Assembly: GCA_900547555.1 (NCBI GenBank) | Contig: URHG01000012.1 | Span: forward strand, 1-57,891 | Direction of reading: 5' to 3' | Origin: an uncultured Porphyromonadaceae bacterium | Lineage (GTDB): Bacteria; Bacteroidota; Bacteroidia; Bacteroidales; UBA11471 | DNA: 57,891 bases | Part shown: in pieces, positions 17,660 to 26,872 of the stretch | How positions within the stretch are numbered: the stretch's first letter is position 1 | Layout: each line of letters starts with the position of its first letter | Translations under genes and position numbers: made by a program | Notes under the pieces: generated by a model | Told to the model about the DNA's origin: nothing | The model's input: only the letters and a program-made list of their open reading frames with translations | The model's database searches: none

Positions 17660-18289
17660 TTATTTCTCCGTCAACTTTTCTATCAACGATACCGACGGTA
17701 TGAGCCATACCTCTACCCGACGATTTTCCTCCCGTCCCTGATAGGTGTTATTTTTGGCAATTGGCTCGGTATCTCCCATTCCAAACGGAATGACAACAGA
17801 TTTACCTCCGAGAATACGTTGTAACTCTGCTGCCGCAGCATCGGCCCGCTGCTGCGAAAACCGAGCTATATGAGCGGAACTGCCGGAGTTGGCCGTAAAC
17901 ACAGAAACCACGACACGGAAATCGTCCTTTCGAGAGAAGATGTTTGAAAGCTCTTTCAAAAACACATCTCCTTCGTCCGATAATATCGTATCGTTCGGGA
18001 TAAAAACATGAGAAGAAGGTATCGTTATACAAGCGATGAGACTATCGCGTAGTGCTGTTACGGAACCGGGAAAACGTTTCTCTAGTTTTAGGAACTCTTT
18101 TTGCATATAATCCCGTATAAGCGGTTTGGTATCGGGCGTAAGAGACAGCCACGCAATATGTTCTCCCCGCGTCATTGTATACCAGTCGGGTGTAACTTGT
18201 TTCGTCTCTTTTCTTGCCGCCGATAAGCCGGATACCAAAAACAGACTACCGGAAATTATCGCTAATAATGTGATGCACAAACGCTTCAT
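17660..18289 (-). CDS. OmpA-domain envelope protein
   Basis: A 209-residue exported protein. The start at 18289 (MKRLCITLLAIISGSLFLVSG) gives a clean signal peptide; the longer frame upstream adds a second hydrophobic piece and overlaps the previous gene. The C-terminal half (from FIPNDTILSDEGDVFL) resembles an OmpA/MotB peptidoglycan-associated domain: FSQQRADAAAAELQRI, then FGMGDTEPIAKNNT and GREENRRVEVWLIP at the end. The domain normally binds diaminopimelate of peptidoglycan, linking outer membrane to wall. The gene lies seven bases after a small acidic protein gene with which it is probably cotranscribed. The N-terminal half is not recognisable. Confidence 0.75.
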   Translation of the reverse strand: MKRLCITLLAIISGSLFLVSGLSAARKETKQVTPDWYTMTRGEHIAWLSLTPDTKPLIRDYMQKEFLKLEKRFPGSVTALRDSLIACITIPSSHVFIPNDTILSDEGDVFLKELSNIFSRKDDFRVVVSVFTANSGSSAHIARFSQQRADAAAAELQRILGGKSVVIPFGMGDTEPIAKNNTYQGREENRRVEVWLIPSVSLIEKLTEK

Positions 18290-18296
18290 CTGCCCG

Positions 18297-18626
18297 TCAA
18301 TCTTCAAAAACGCCCAAAGAATCACAATAATCCAATTCGCCCTGAACAACTACGGTTATATCTTCTTCACTCAATTTATAGATTCCGTCTTTTCGGATAT
18401 TTGCCACGACATATTCGATCAGTTCATCATCTGCAATCTCCACCTCCTCTTCATTTTTTTCATCGAGGAATCCCCGTGATTCATAATAATCATAAATTAA
18501 ATCGATGACATAATTTATTTCATCATCACCGAGAGAAAGTCCGGGATTATTTTTGCGGATAAATTTCACCGCTTCATCCTCATCATATACCAGCAAATCG
18601 TCTTTTTCGGTATTCATTGTATTCAT
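18297..18626 (-). CDS. Small acidic conserved hypothetical protein
   Basis: A 109-residue, strongly acidic protein without signal peptide or membrane segment. I placed the start at 18626 (MNTMNTEKDD), because the extension to 18686 runs into the EamA gene's stop and has no supporting feature; 18617 is an alternative ATG. It looks largely helical (EAVKFIRKNNPGLSLGDDEINYVIDLIYDYYESRG), and a second similar unit (DDELIEYVVANIRKDGIYKLSEEDITVVV) suggests an internal duplication. I recognise no function. It lies between the EamA transporter and OmpA-domain genes in an apparent operon. Confidence 0.7.
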   Translation of the reverse strand: MNTMNTEKDDLLVYDEDEAVKFIRKNNPGLSLGDDEINYVIDLIYDYYESRGFLDEKNEEEVEIADDELIEYVVANIRKDGIYKLSEEDITVVVQGELDYCDSLGVFED

Positions 18627-18685
18627 GTTTTTAATTACGGGATAAAGATAAACAAGCTCTTCTGCATTTGCAAACGCTATCGCCA

Positions 18686-19639
18686 TTATTTTCCTCTTCC
18701 GCCGACATCTCCTTTTGCCGCCAACTCCGCATCGAGCTGGGCTCTCGATTTACTTTGCGTAACAAAATACACTCCCGAAAATATCAGGAAAATAGCCATA
18801 CCGGTCGAAAACTCAAAAATACTTAATCCTAAGGCAACGGAAACAAAGGTTGCCACCACCGGTTGAGCATAATTATACATACTGATAATGGTCGGGCGCA
18901 ACAAATGTTGTCCGGTAGTCATAAACAAGTAGGAAAGGAACGTCGCTCCGAATACGACATAGAAAAGCCTCCAATAAATAGAGAACGGAAGTTCGAGATA
19001 ATCGACCGAAATAACATCGCCGTACGACACCGGAAGGAAGAATATCGAAGCATAAAGAAACAACCATTTACTTACCGTTACAGGAGAATAACGGGAGATC
19101 AACCCTTTAAACAGAGTCAGGTATATACAAAAACTGACTTGGGCCAAAAGGCAAAGAAGATCGCCTGTAATATTGCCCGAGCCCACAGCCCCACTACGAG
19201 CGGCACTACTGCCGAATATGAGAATAAGAGCTCCCGATACGCCTAATACCGTACCGACCACTTTTTTCCACGTTATAGGTTCTCGCAGGAAAATCGCCGA
19301 AAGTATCATCGTGATGATAGGAGGCATCGATGTAATAATCGATGCATCTACCGGAGAAGTCAAAGACAAACCGTATATAAACATGCCTTGATTGAAAACA
19401 ATACCGAACAACGCTGCAAAAATAAGCAACACCTTGTCCCGCCGCGTTACATGCTCATGCGGAAGGAAAAGCGATAACAACCAGAAAGCAAGGCAGGCTC
19501 CCAACATTCGGTATGCTGTTACGGCACTGGCCGAGACGACCGCCAAAGCTTCTTTTCCTATCGGAGCATTCAGTCCCCAAATGATATTGGCGGCCAATAG
19601 TGCGACATGGCCTTTCCACGAATGATCACCTGTTTTCAT
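18686..19639 (-). CDS. EamA-family drug/metabolite transporter
   Basis: A 317-residue inner-membrane protein with ten predicted helices in two EamA repeats. The first begins AANIIWGLNAPIGKEAL and ends with REPITWKKVVGTVLGVSGALIL, the classic EamA repeat end. The second starts near LLCLLAQVSFCIYLTLFKGL and closes with YAQPVVATFVSVALG. DMT transporters of this type export amino acids, nucleotides or small metabolites; the substrate is unknown. A TATCTTTG box lies 24 bases upstream on the minus strand. The small acidic protein and OmpA-domain gene follow and are probably cotranscribed. Confidence 0.88.
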   Translation of the reverse strand: MKTGDHSWKGHVALLAANIIWGLNAPIGKEALAVVSASAVTAYRMLGACLAFWLLSLFLPHEHVTRRDKVLLIFAALFGIVFNQGMFIYGLSLTSPVDASIITSMPPIITMILSAIFLREPITWKKVVGTVLGVSGALILIFGSSAARSGAVGSGNITGDLLCLLAQVSFCIYLTLFKGLISRYSPVTVSKWLFLYASIFFLPVSYGDVISVDYLELPFSIYWRLFYVVFGATFLSYLFMTTGQHLLRPTIISMYNYAQPVVATFVSVALGLSIFEFSTGMAIFLIFSGVYFVTQSKSRAQLDAELAAKGDVGGRGK

Positions 19640-19662
19640 TTAATACATATCAAAAACCGGTG

Positions 19663-19670
19663 CAAAGATA
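19663..19670 (-). promoter_or_regulatory. -7 box for the EamA operon
   Basis: CAAAGATA on the plus strand is TATCTTTG on the minus strand, 24 bases before the EamA start codon. Confidence 0.55.
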
Positions 19671-19721
19671 GTGAGAATGCAAATGCAATAACCCTCTTGG
19701 CATAAAATTCCCGTTAAAAAT

Positions 19722-19753
19722 AAAAAAGTGCGTACAAAAAATGTACGCACTTT
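19722..19753 (-). terminator. Intrinsic terminator after clpB
   Basis: A perfect 12-bp stem (19725-19736 with 19742-19753) has a five-base loop and is followed by a T run on the minus strand. It lies 11 bases past the clpB stop. Confidence 0.85.
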
Positions 19754-19763
19754 ATAATCAGAA

Positions 19764-22352
19764 TCAATTGCGGAACACCAATCCGGAAGTATCGGCATCG
19801 ATGACAATGGGCTTACTCTTATCGACTTTCTGTGCCAGCAAGTCTTTCGACAACTGGTTCAAAACATATCGATGGATAACCCTTTTCACGGGACGTGCAC
19901 CAAACTCGGGATCATATCCTTGTTTCGCAATAAAATCGAGTGCTGCCGGCGTTACTTCAAGTTTCACGTCATTGCTTGCAAGAAGTCTTTCCACATTGTG
20001 CAACTGCATCGATACGATTTCTTTGATTTGGTTTTCGTTCAAGGGCGTAAACATAATCGTCTCATCGATACGGTTCAAGAACTCGGGACGTATCGTCTGT
20101 TTCAACAAATCGAGAACCTGATTCTTTGTCTTTTCGGTAATTTCTTCCCTATTGGTATCGGTAAGATGCTCGAAATTCTCACGTATCAACTGAGATCCCA
20201 TATTGGAGGTCATGATGATAATCGTGTTTTTGAAATTGACCAATCGGCCTTTATTATCGGTCAACCGTCCATCGTCGAGAACCTGCAACAGTATATTGAA
20301 GATGTCGGGGTGCGCCTTCTCTATTTCATCGAAAAGAACGACCGAATAGGGTTTACGACGAATGGCTTCGGTAAGCTGTCCGCCTTCTTCATAACCGACG
20401 TATCCGGGAGGCGAACCGATAAGACGCGTTACGCTGAACTTATCTTGATATTCACTCATATCGATACGTGTCATCATGTTCTCATCGTCGAACAGATATT
20501 CGGCCAACGCCTTAGCCAATTCGGTTTTACCGACACCCGTCGTTCCCAAAAAGATAAACGAACCGATAGGTCGGCGAGGGTCACTCAGTCCGGCACGGCT
20601 ACGCCTTACAGCATCTGCAACGGCTTGTATGGCCTCGTCTTGTCCTACAACACGTTTGTGTAACTCTTCTTCGAGATGCAACAGTTTTTCTTTCTCGCTT
20701 TGCAACATCTTTTTCACGGGAATACCCGTCCATCTCGATACGACATCGGCAATATCGTCGGAGTCGACCTCTTCTTTAATCATGGCACCACTACCCTGCT
20801 GCTCTTTCAGGCGGGCTTGAATTTCTTTTATCTCGTCCTCCTTAGCACGGATTTTTCCGTAACGTATCTCCGCCACTTTTTCGTAATTGCCTTCCCGCTC
20901 GGCACGGTCGGCCTCGAAACGCAGATTCTCGATCTCTATCTTGTTCTGCTGTATCTTATTGTGCAGATTGCGTTCTGCTTCCCATTTGGCCTTAAAACGA
21001 GTTTCTTCTTCTTTCAAGTCGGCAATCTCCTTTGTCAATGACGAAAGTTTCGGTTCATCATTTTCACGTTTGATGGCTTCCCGCTCTATTTCGAGCTGCT
21101 TGATACGGCGAGATATTTCATCGAGTTCCTGTGGAACCGAGTCGATTTCGAGACGCAACTTGGCAGCGGCTTCGTCCATCAGATCGATTGCCTTATCGGG
21201 GAGAAAACGATCGGTAATGTACCGTTCGGATAGCTTCACGGCAGCAATGATGGCATCGTCTTTGATACGTACTTTATGATGGTTTTCATAACGCTCTTTC
21301 AACCCTCTCAGTATCGAAATCGTACTTAATTCATCGGGTTCATCGACCATTACGATTTGGAAACGGCGTTCAAGAGCCTTATCTTTCTCGAAATATTTCT
21401 GGTACTCATCGAGCGTCGTCGCACCAATAGCCCGAAGTTCACCTCTCGCCAAAGCCGGTTTAAGGATATTGGCCGCGTCCATAGCACCTTCACCTTTACC
21501 GGCTCCTACCAGTGTATGGATTTCATCGATAAAAAGTATAATCTCTCCATCGGCCTGTATCACTTCATTTACGACAGCTTTCAGTCGTTCCTCAAATTCG
21601 CCTTTATATTTGGCACCGGCAACCAATGCCCCCATATCGAGCGAATATATCTGTTTCGTTTTCAGATTCTCGGGTACGTCTCCCCGCACGATACGATGTG
21701 CCAGACCTTCGGCAATGGCGGTTTTTCCGGTTCCGGGTTCTCCGATGAGGATAGGATTGTTTTTGGTACGACGGCTCAATATCTGCAATACCCGACGTAT
21801 CTCATCATCGCGACCGATGACCGGGTCGAGTTTTCCCGAACGTGCCCGTTCATTCAAATTTATGGCATATTTGCTCAACGAGTTGTATGTATCCTCGGCC
21901 GAAGCATCTTTTACCTTTTGTCCTTTCCGCAGCTCATCGATAGCCAATCCCAGCTCTTTTTCTGCGATTCCGGCATCCTTCATCAAAGTCGATGCGGTAC
22001 ATGACGTCTGCAAAATGGCCATTATGATGGCTTCGAGCGGGACAAACTGATCACCCAGTTTCGATGAATAATCCACAGCTTTTTGCAAAGCCGCATTACT
22101 TTCCCTGCTCAAAAACGGCTCCCCGCCGCTTACTTTGGGCAACGACTCTACCTCCCGGTCGAGAGCCGATTTCAACATCATGGTATTGACTCCAAGTTTC
22201 TGGAATAAATATCCGATGAGGCTTTCGCCAACGTCCATCACCCCCAAGAGCAGATGTGTAGGTTCTATCACCTGCTGACTGCGGCGAGTAGCCATGTCAA
22301 CAGCCTTCTGCACCGCTTCCTGCGATTTAATTGTAAAATTGTTAAAGTTCAT
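19764..22352 (-). CDS. clpB: ClpB protein disaggregase
   Basis: An 862-residue Hsp100 ATPase that, with DnaK, pulls proteins out of aggregates after heat stress. The layout is complete. The N-domain is at 1-145. The first AAA+ module has Walker A GEPGTGKT near residue 204 and the sensor region LILFIDEIHTLVGAG-like. A long middle coiled coil follows (about 400-530, rich in E, K and R). The second AAA+ module has GTTGVGKT near residue 603 and VVLFDEIEKAHPD. There is no ClpP-binding loop of the ClpA/X type, as expected. The gene is alone, with a 304-base gap to divergent tgt. A weak TTG-N22-tcGGCTTTG on the minus strand is the only promoter-like element I see. Confidence 0.97.
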   Translation of the reverse strand: MNFNNFTIKSQEAVQKAVDMATRRSQQVIEPTHLLLGVMDVGESLIGYLFQKLGVNTMMLKSALDREVESLPKVSGGEPFLSRESNAALQKAVDYSSKLGDQFVPLEAIIMAILQTSCTASTLMKDAGIAEKELGLAIDELRKGQKVKDASAEDTYNSLSKYAINLNERARSGKLDPVIGRDDEIRRVLQILSRRTKNNPILIGEPGTGKTAIAEGLAHRIVRGDVPENLKTKQIYSLDMGALVAGAKYKGEFEERLKAVVNEVIQADGEIILFIDEIHTLVGAGKGEGAMDAANILKPALARGELRAIGATTLDEYQKYFEKDKALERRFQIVMVDEPDELSTISILRGLKERYENHHKVRIKDDAIIAAVKLSERYITDRFLPDKAIDLMDEAAAKLRLEIDSVPQELDEISRRIKQLEIEREAIKRENDEPKLSSLTKEIADLKEEETRFKAKWEAERNLHNKIQQNKIEIENLRFEADRAEREGNYEKVAEIRYGKIRAKEDEIKEIQARLKEQQGSGAMIKEEVDSDDIADVVSRWTGIPVKKMLQSEKEKLLHLEEELHKRVVGQDEAIQAVADAVRRSRAGLSDPRRPIGSFIFLGTTGVGKTELAKALAEYLFDDENMMTRIDMSEYQDKFSVTRLIGSPPGYVGYEEGGQLTEAIRRKPYSVVLFDEIEKAHPDIFNILLQVLDDGRLTDNKGRLVNFKNTIIIMTSNMGSQLIRENFEHLTDTNREEITEKTKNQVLDLLKQTIRPEFLNRIDETIMFTPLNENQIKEIVSMQLHNVERLLASNDVKLEVTPAALDFIAKQGYDPEFGARPVKRVIHRYVLNQLSKDLLAQKVDKSKPIVIDADTSGLVFRN

Positions 22353-22656
22353 ATCTGATTCTCCTTTCTTTTTTCAAATCTTTTATCCTTATTTCTGCAA
22401 AGCCGATGCCAGAAGTATATACCCGACAATTATTCTGTTTTTCAATCAGTTAATATGACAAAAAGACAGTCGATGAAACATCGTTTTTTAATAAAGATTT
22501 TATCGAACGACTATTACATACCCACACCCGAGCTGCCATTTTGGCGGTATAAAGCAGATACAATTCTTATCGGGAACATATAAATAACACGTTTTAGAGC
22601 TATTGAGTTGCGACAAACAACGATAAAAACTATCTTTGCATGGTATTTTTTGATAT
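22353..22656. other. Divergent intergenic region between clpB and tgt
   Basis: This 304-base region holds the tgt promoter on the plus side. On the minus side I see no good match to TAnnTTTG for clpB, which may use a stress sigma factor or a regulator. No CIRCE-like inverted repeat (TTAGCACTC-N9-GAGTGCTAA) was found. Confidence 0.55.
22608..22638 (+). promoter_or_regulatory. Promoter for tgt
   Basis: TTG at 22608-22610, a 20-base spacer, then TATCTTTG at 22631-22638, 18 bases before the tgt ATG. This is one of the best -33/-7 pairs in the window. Confidence 0.75.
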
Positions 22657-23787
22657 ATGGACTTCATTCTACAACATACCGACCCTCAAAGCCGGGCAAG
22701 AGCCGGACTTATCACGACCGATCACGGACAAATCGAGACCCCCATATTCATGCCTGTGGGGACAGTCGGTTCGGTAAAAGCCGTCCACCTGCATGAACTG
22801 CGAGACGACATCAAGGCTCAAATCATACTGGGAAATACCTATCATCTTTACCTCCGCCCCGGTCTTGACATACTCGAACGCGCCGGCGGACTGCATAAAT
22901 TCAACGGTTGGGAGCGCCCTATATTGACCGATAGCGGAGGGTTTCAGGTCTTTTCGCTTTCCGGTATTCGAAAACTGACAGAAGAAGGCGTACAATTCCG
23001 TTCGCATATAGACGGGTCGAAACATCTCTTTACTCCGGAAAATGTCGTCGACACACAACGCATCATCGGAGCGGACATCATTATGGCTCTCGACGAATGC
23101 ACACCGGGCGATGCCGATTATACCTACGCCCGTAAATCGTTATCGCTTACACAACGATGGCTCGAACGCGGCTGGAAACACATGAACGAAACCGAAGGGA
23201 AATATGGGTACAGACAGGCATTCTTCCCTATTGTACAAGGCTGCGTGTATCCCGAGCTTCGACGGGAGGCAGCCCGGCACGTGGCCGAATTAGGTGCCGA
23301 CGGAAATGCCATCGGCGGTCTGGCTGTGGGAGAACCGACCGAAAAAATGTATGAAATGATAGAGGTCGTAAATGAAATACTCCCTACGGATAAGCCCCGT
23401 TATCTGATGGGCGTCGGTACACCGGCAAACATACTCGAAGCCATAGAAAGAGGTGTGGATATGTTTGACTGCGTAATGCCTACCCGTAACGGACGCAACG
23501 GTATGCTCTTCACCCGTAACGGTATCATGAACATGAGAAACAGAAAGTGGGCCGATGACTTTTCTCCCATCGACGAAGGCGGTGCATCTTATGTCGACGA
23601 ACAATATTCTCGGGCCTATCTACGCCACCTTTTCATCGCAGATGAATTGCTGGCGTTGCAAATCGCCTCGATACACAATCTGGCATTCTACCTGTGGCTC
23701 GTAAAAGAAGCTCGCCGGCATATCATCGAGGGAGATTTTTCGCAATGGAAGAAAGAAATGGTCGTACGTGTAACTCAACGATTGTAA
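22657..23787 (+). CDS. tgt: tRNA-guanine transglycosylase
   Basis: Tgt swaps guanine 34 for preQ1 in the anticodon of tRNAs for Asp, Asn, His and Tyr, on the way to queuosine. At 376 residues it is full length. It shows TPIFMPVGTVGSVKA, GNTYHLYLRPG, the substrate-binding LTDSGGFQVFSL, and the nucleophile region FDCVMPTRNGRNG. The C-terminal zinc site (normally CxCxxC with a later His) is unusual. Where the cysteines should be, the sequence reads GGASYVDEQYSRAYLRHLF, so all three are absent while the His remains. The protein may fold without zinc; this could be a lineage trait. The LptF/G-family gene starts 13 bases downstream and is probably cotranscribed. Confidence 0.95.
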   Translation: MDFILQHTDPQSRARAGLITTDHGQIETPIFMPVGTVGSVKAVHLHELRDDIKAQIILGNTYHLYLRPGLDILERAGGLHKFNGWERPILTDSGGFQVFSLSGIRKLTEEGVQFRSHIDGSKHLFTPENVVDTQRIIGADIIMALDECTPGDADYTYARKSLSLTQRWLERGWKHMNETEGKYGYRQAFFPIVQGCVYPELRREAARHVAELGADGNAIGGLAVGEPTEKMYEMIEVVNEILPTDKPRYLMGVGTPANILEAIERGVDMFDCVMPTRNGRNGMLFTRNGIMNMRNRKWADDFSPIDEGGASYVDEQYSRAYLRHLFIADELLALQIASIHNLAFYLWLVKEARRHIIEGDFSQWKKEMVVRVTQRL

Positions 23788-23800
23788 TGTCCGACAAAGT

Positions 23801-24863
23801 ATGATAAAGAAAATCGACCTCTATATTATCAAAAAATTCTTAGGGACTTACGTCTTTGCCATAGCTTTGATTATCTCTATCGTCGTGGTATTCGATGTCA
23901 ACGAAAAGCTCGACGCTCTCTTGAAAGCCCCTTTCAAAGCGACTGTATTTGACTATTACCTCAACTTCATTCCCTACTTTGTCAGTCTTTTCAGTCCTTT
24001 ATTTACTTTCATTTCGGTCATTTTCTTTACATCGAAGCTCGCCGATAATTCCGAAATCATCGCCATGTTGGCAAGCGGCATCAGTTTCAAACGCCTGTTG
24101 GTTCCCTACATGGTTTCGGCCGGTATCATCGCAGGTGTCAATTTCTATCTCAACAGTTATATAATTCCCCCAGCAACGACCACCCGAATCGAATTCCAAA
24201 ACACATACGTAAAAAACAAAAAAGTCGATTACGCGAGCAACATACAACTACAAGTGGAACCGGGCGTCATCGCCTACATAAGCCGATACGACAACCGTAC
24301 CAAAACCGGATACCGTTTTTCTCTCGAAAAATTCGAAGGAAAAATTCTGAAATCAAGGCTTACGGCTCAATCGGTTACCTATGACGAAAATTACCATTGG
24401 GTCGTAAAGAATTATGTCATACGGGATTTCGACGGTATGAACGAATACCTTTCCCGAGGTTCGCAACTCGACACGCTAATCAGTATAGAACCATCGGATT
24501 TTCTGATTTCCAAATATGACAGCGAATTAATGACTACACCCGAACTAAAAACATATATCGACCGCCAAAAACAACGAGGTGTGGCCAACATCATCGGATT
24601 TGAAATCGAATATCACCGTCGATTCGCCAATACGGCTGCGGCATTTATTCTTACACTTATCTCTCTCATCTCGTAAAGTAAAGGGGGGAATGGGTTTCAA
24701 TATTGCAATGGGATTATTGCTCAGCTTTTCTTATATTCTATTCGACATGGTCTCATCGACTTTTGCCATATCGGGAGCAACATCACCGCAAATAGCCGTC
24801 TGGATTCCCAACATACTATACGCTTTTATCGCTATCGGCCTTTACTTCAAAGCACCGAAATAA
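23801..24863 (+). pseudogene. LptF/LptG (YjgP/YjgQ) family permease, frameshifted
   Basis: The family forms the membrane part of the LptBFG transporter that extracts lipopolysaccharide from the inner membrane. The first frame (23801-24676) gives 291 residues with the expected N-terminal helices (TYVFAIALIISIVVVFDVNEK) and the large periplasmic domain. It stops soon after AAAFILTLI. Family sequence resumes in the next frame at SLSSRKVKGGMGFN (about 24660) and runs to 24863 (YAFIAIGLYFKAPK). Together they would give a normal length of about 355 residues. The residues normally bridging the junction (a Gly-Val before SLSSRK) are missing. This fits an 8-base deletion between two TATC repeats. The family is usually essential, so an assembly or sequencing error, or a mixed strain, must be considered. 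Confidence 0.8.
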
Positions 24864-24878
24864 GGGCTGTAACATTTT

Positions 24879-25862
24879 TTATCGGATCTTTTTCTTAAAT
24901 ACTTTATACTTAGTATATAGATACACGTATAAAAACATACGATAAACAAATCCCAATCTCAAACGCTTTATCAATCGAAATAATTGATACTTCAAAGTAT
25001 GAGGGAGTGTTATGTGAAACTGTTTATCATACAAATAATCCAAATCCGATATTTGAGAATATCTTCCCAACAACAAATAATTTTCAAAAAGGGATGTATA
25101 AAGATTGGACAGCCGGTCATAAAAACCATTTATCAGCATATCATTGCCAAAACGAGACAGCAACAATTCCTGTGCAGACAACCGCCTTTCTATAAATACC
25201 CGACGAGTTCTTATCACATCAAACGACACACTATCGCTTCTACCTCGTTCTCGGATTGTTACTATATGATTGATAAATAGCATTTTCTGTACTTCTTTGT
25301 AAAATGATAGAAAAAATATACCTTCGTAAATTCTCACATTTTCATCAAACAAGTGTCTTTTCATCACATCTCCCTCGATACAGTGAATAAAATCACCGCT
25401 TATCCTTCCACTCAAAAAATCTGTATAATGGAATTCCTTGCTTGTTTCTTCTGCAACACCTATTTCTCTATAACTGATATCGTCAGGAGCAAACATATAA
25501 TATCGATATTGCGGATTGCTTTTTACCACTCTATCTATAATCGATATAGCATCATCAACAAAATAATCATCGCTATCCAGTATAATTATAAAATCACCAC
25601 TTGCAGCCTTTATTGCCACATTCCTTGCTGCATTAGTCCCCTTGTTTTCAGCAAGTTCAATATAACGCAGGTGTTCATTACACCTTACATAATTGTTACA
25701 GATACGTCCTGTATCATCTCGACTTCCATCATTTACTATAATATGTTCTACCTCGATTTTATCAGCTCCCCCACATAGGTTTATTTGCTTTATAACACTT
25801 TCTATACAACGACCTATACAATCTTCTCGATTATATACAGGTGTAATTATGCTATATTTCAT
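24879..25862 (-). CDS. Family 2 glycosyltransferase
   Basis: A 327-residue GT-A type transferase. It opens with YSIITPVYNRED, then VNDGSRDDT and the metal-binding ILDSDDYF, the DxD-type motif of GT2 enzymes, near residue 97. These enzymes add sugars from nucleotide donors to growing O-antigen or capsule chains on the cytoplasmic face of the inner membrane. The C-terminal part ends in a hydrophobic and basic stretch (FRLIKRLRLGFVYRMFLYVYLYTKY), suggesting membrane association. The start overlaps the stop of the second GT2 gene by four bases, so the two are coupled. Donor and acceptor are unknown. Confidence 0.88.
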   Translation of the reverse strand: MKYSIITPVYNREDCIGRCIESVIKQINLCGGADKIEVEHIIVNDGSRDDTGRICNNYVRCNEHLRYIELAENKGTNAARNVAIKAASGDFIIILDSDDYFVDDAISIIDRVVKSNPQYRYYMFAPDDISYREIGVAEETSKEFHYTDFLSGRISGDFIHCIEGDVMKRHLFDENVRIYEGIFFLSFYKEVQKMLFINHIVTIRERGRSDSVSFDVIRTRRVFIERRLSAQELLLSRFGNDMLINGFYDRLSNLYTSLFENYLLLGRYSQISDLDYLYDKQFHITLPHTLKYQLFRLIKRLRLGFVYRMFLYVYLYTKYKVFKKKIR

Positions 25863-26797
25863 TTTTTCCTTATTATCGATATTATTCTCCTTCTTATATA
25901 CACAAAATAACTTTTAAGCACTTGAAAATAAAATACGACTTTATTTTTTAAGGTCTGACCAAATAAATCTTCATATTTTTTTTCTACCGTCTTAAAAGAA
26001 GATTTTGGGATAGGATATTCTATAAACGAATAGATTCCCAAATTGACAAGTGCTTTACTATCTTTACTTAATATGCGATATGTTTCTTTATTCAAATCAA
26101 TATATGTTTGTGCCAACATTTTCACATAATACCCAGCAACAAAATGATGACAAGCTTTTTTCACCGTATCGCGGCTAGCACAAGCCGATGTAGGATTTAT
26201 ACGATACACATATACCGGTTCATTGCAATAAGCTATATTTTGACAATGGCAAGCCATTTGATAAACAAATAATCTGTCTTCTGAATAAGCCAAACCTTCT
26301 ATAAATCTCAAATTGTTTTTCTTTATAATATCGCCTCTAAACAAATATCCCCATAAAGCGAAATGTTTTATCGATGTAATCGTATGGGGCAAAATCACAT
26401 CTGGTAATATTCTTATAAGAGATATTTGATCCTTTTTTAATTTCATGGCATTTGCCAATACTAAATCAACTCCCGTATGAATAGTCCTATTATAAAGAAT
26501 CTCCAATGCATCTGGTAATAAGTAATCATCGGCATCTACAAAAGTAATCCAATCACCTACGGCCATATCCAAACCCTTATTTCGAGCCGCACTGACCCCC
26601 TCGTTTTTGCCATCAACAAGCTTTATTGAAGAATTCTTTTTCTTATATTCCAATAAAATCTCCAAAGAATCATCGGTACTACCGTCATTTACCAATATCA
26701 ATTCATAGCTCTTAAAAGATTGAGATAATATACTATCTATACATTTTCGCAAATAAAGAGATGCATTATAAACTGGTACAATTATAGAAATCGTCAT
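25859..26797 (-). CDS. Family 2 glycosyltransferase
   Basis: A 312-residue GT2 enzyme with ISIIVPVYNASLYL at the start, VNDGSTDDS, and the DxD-type motif TFVDADDYL near residue 93. The charged C-terminus (VYIRRRIISIIRKK) suggests interaction with the membrane. It precedes and overlaps the next GT2 gene and follows the flippase gene by 75 bases. It is therefore the second-last step of a short minus-strand glycan group. Base composition is low: 20 G or C in 60 bases at 26461-26520. This is typical of variable surface-glycan genes exchanged between strains. Confidence 0.88.
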   Translation of the reverse strand: MTISIIVPVYNASLYLRKCIDSILSQSFKSYELILVNDGSTDDSLEILLEYKKKNSSIKLVDGKNEGVSAARNKGLDMAVGDWITFVDADDYLLPDALEILYNRTIHTGVDLVLANAMKLKKDQISLIRILPDVILPHTITSIKHFALWGYLFRGDIIKKNNLRFIEGLAYSEDRLFVYQMACHCQNIAYCNEPVYVYRINPTSACASRDTVKKACHHFVAGYYVKMLAQTYIDLNKETYRILSKDSKALVNLGIYSFIEYPIPKSSFKTVEKKYEDLFGQTLKNKVVFYFQVLKSYFVYIRRRIISIIRKK

Positions 26798-26872
26798 AAT
26801 TCCATATATTTACACACAAAAATAGGGATAATGTAAAAGAATACCAATAAAACTACAACAAGAAAGTTTCGG

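Noticed and set aside
22353..22656. CIRCE or other heat-shock operator for clpB
   Set aside because: No inverted repeat resembling a known heat-shock operator was found in this gap.
24659..24672. CT-rich run at the LptF/G break as a phase-variation tract
   Set aside because: Only four CT units are present and the missing residues point to loss of about eight bases, not slippage by one unit.
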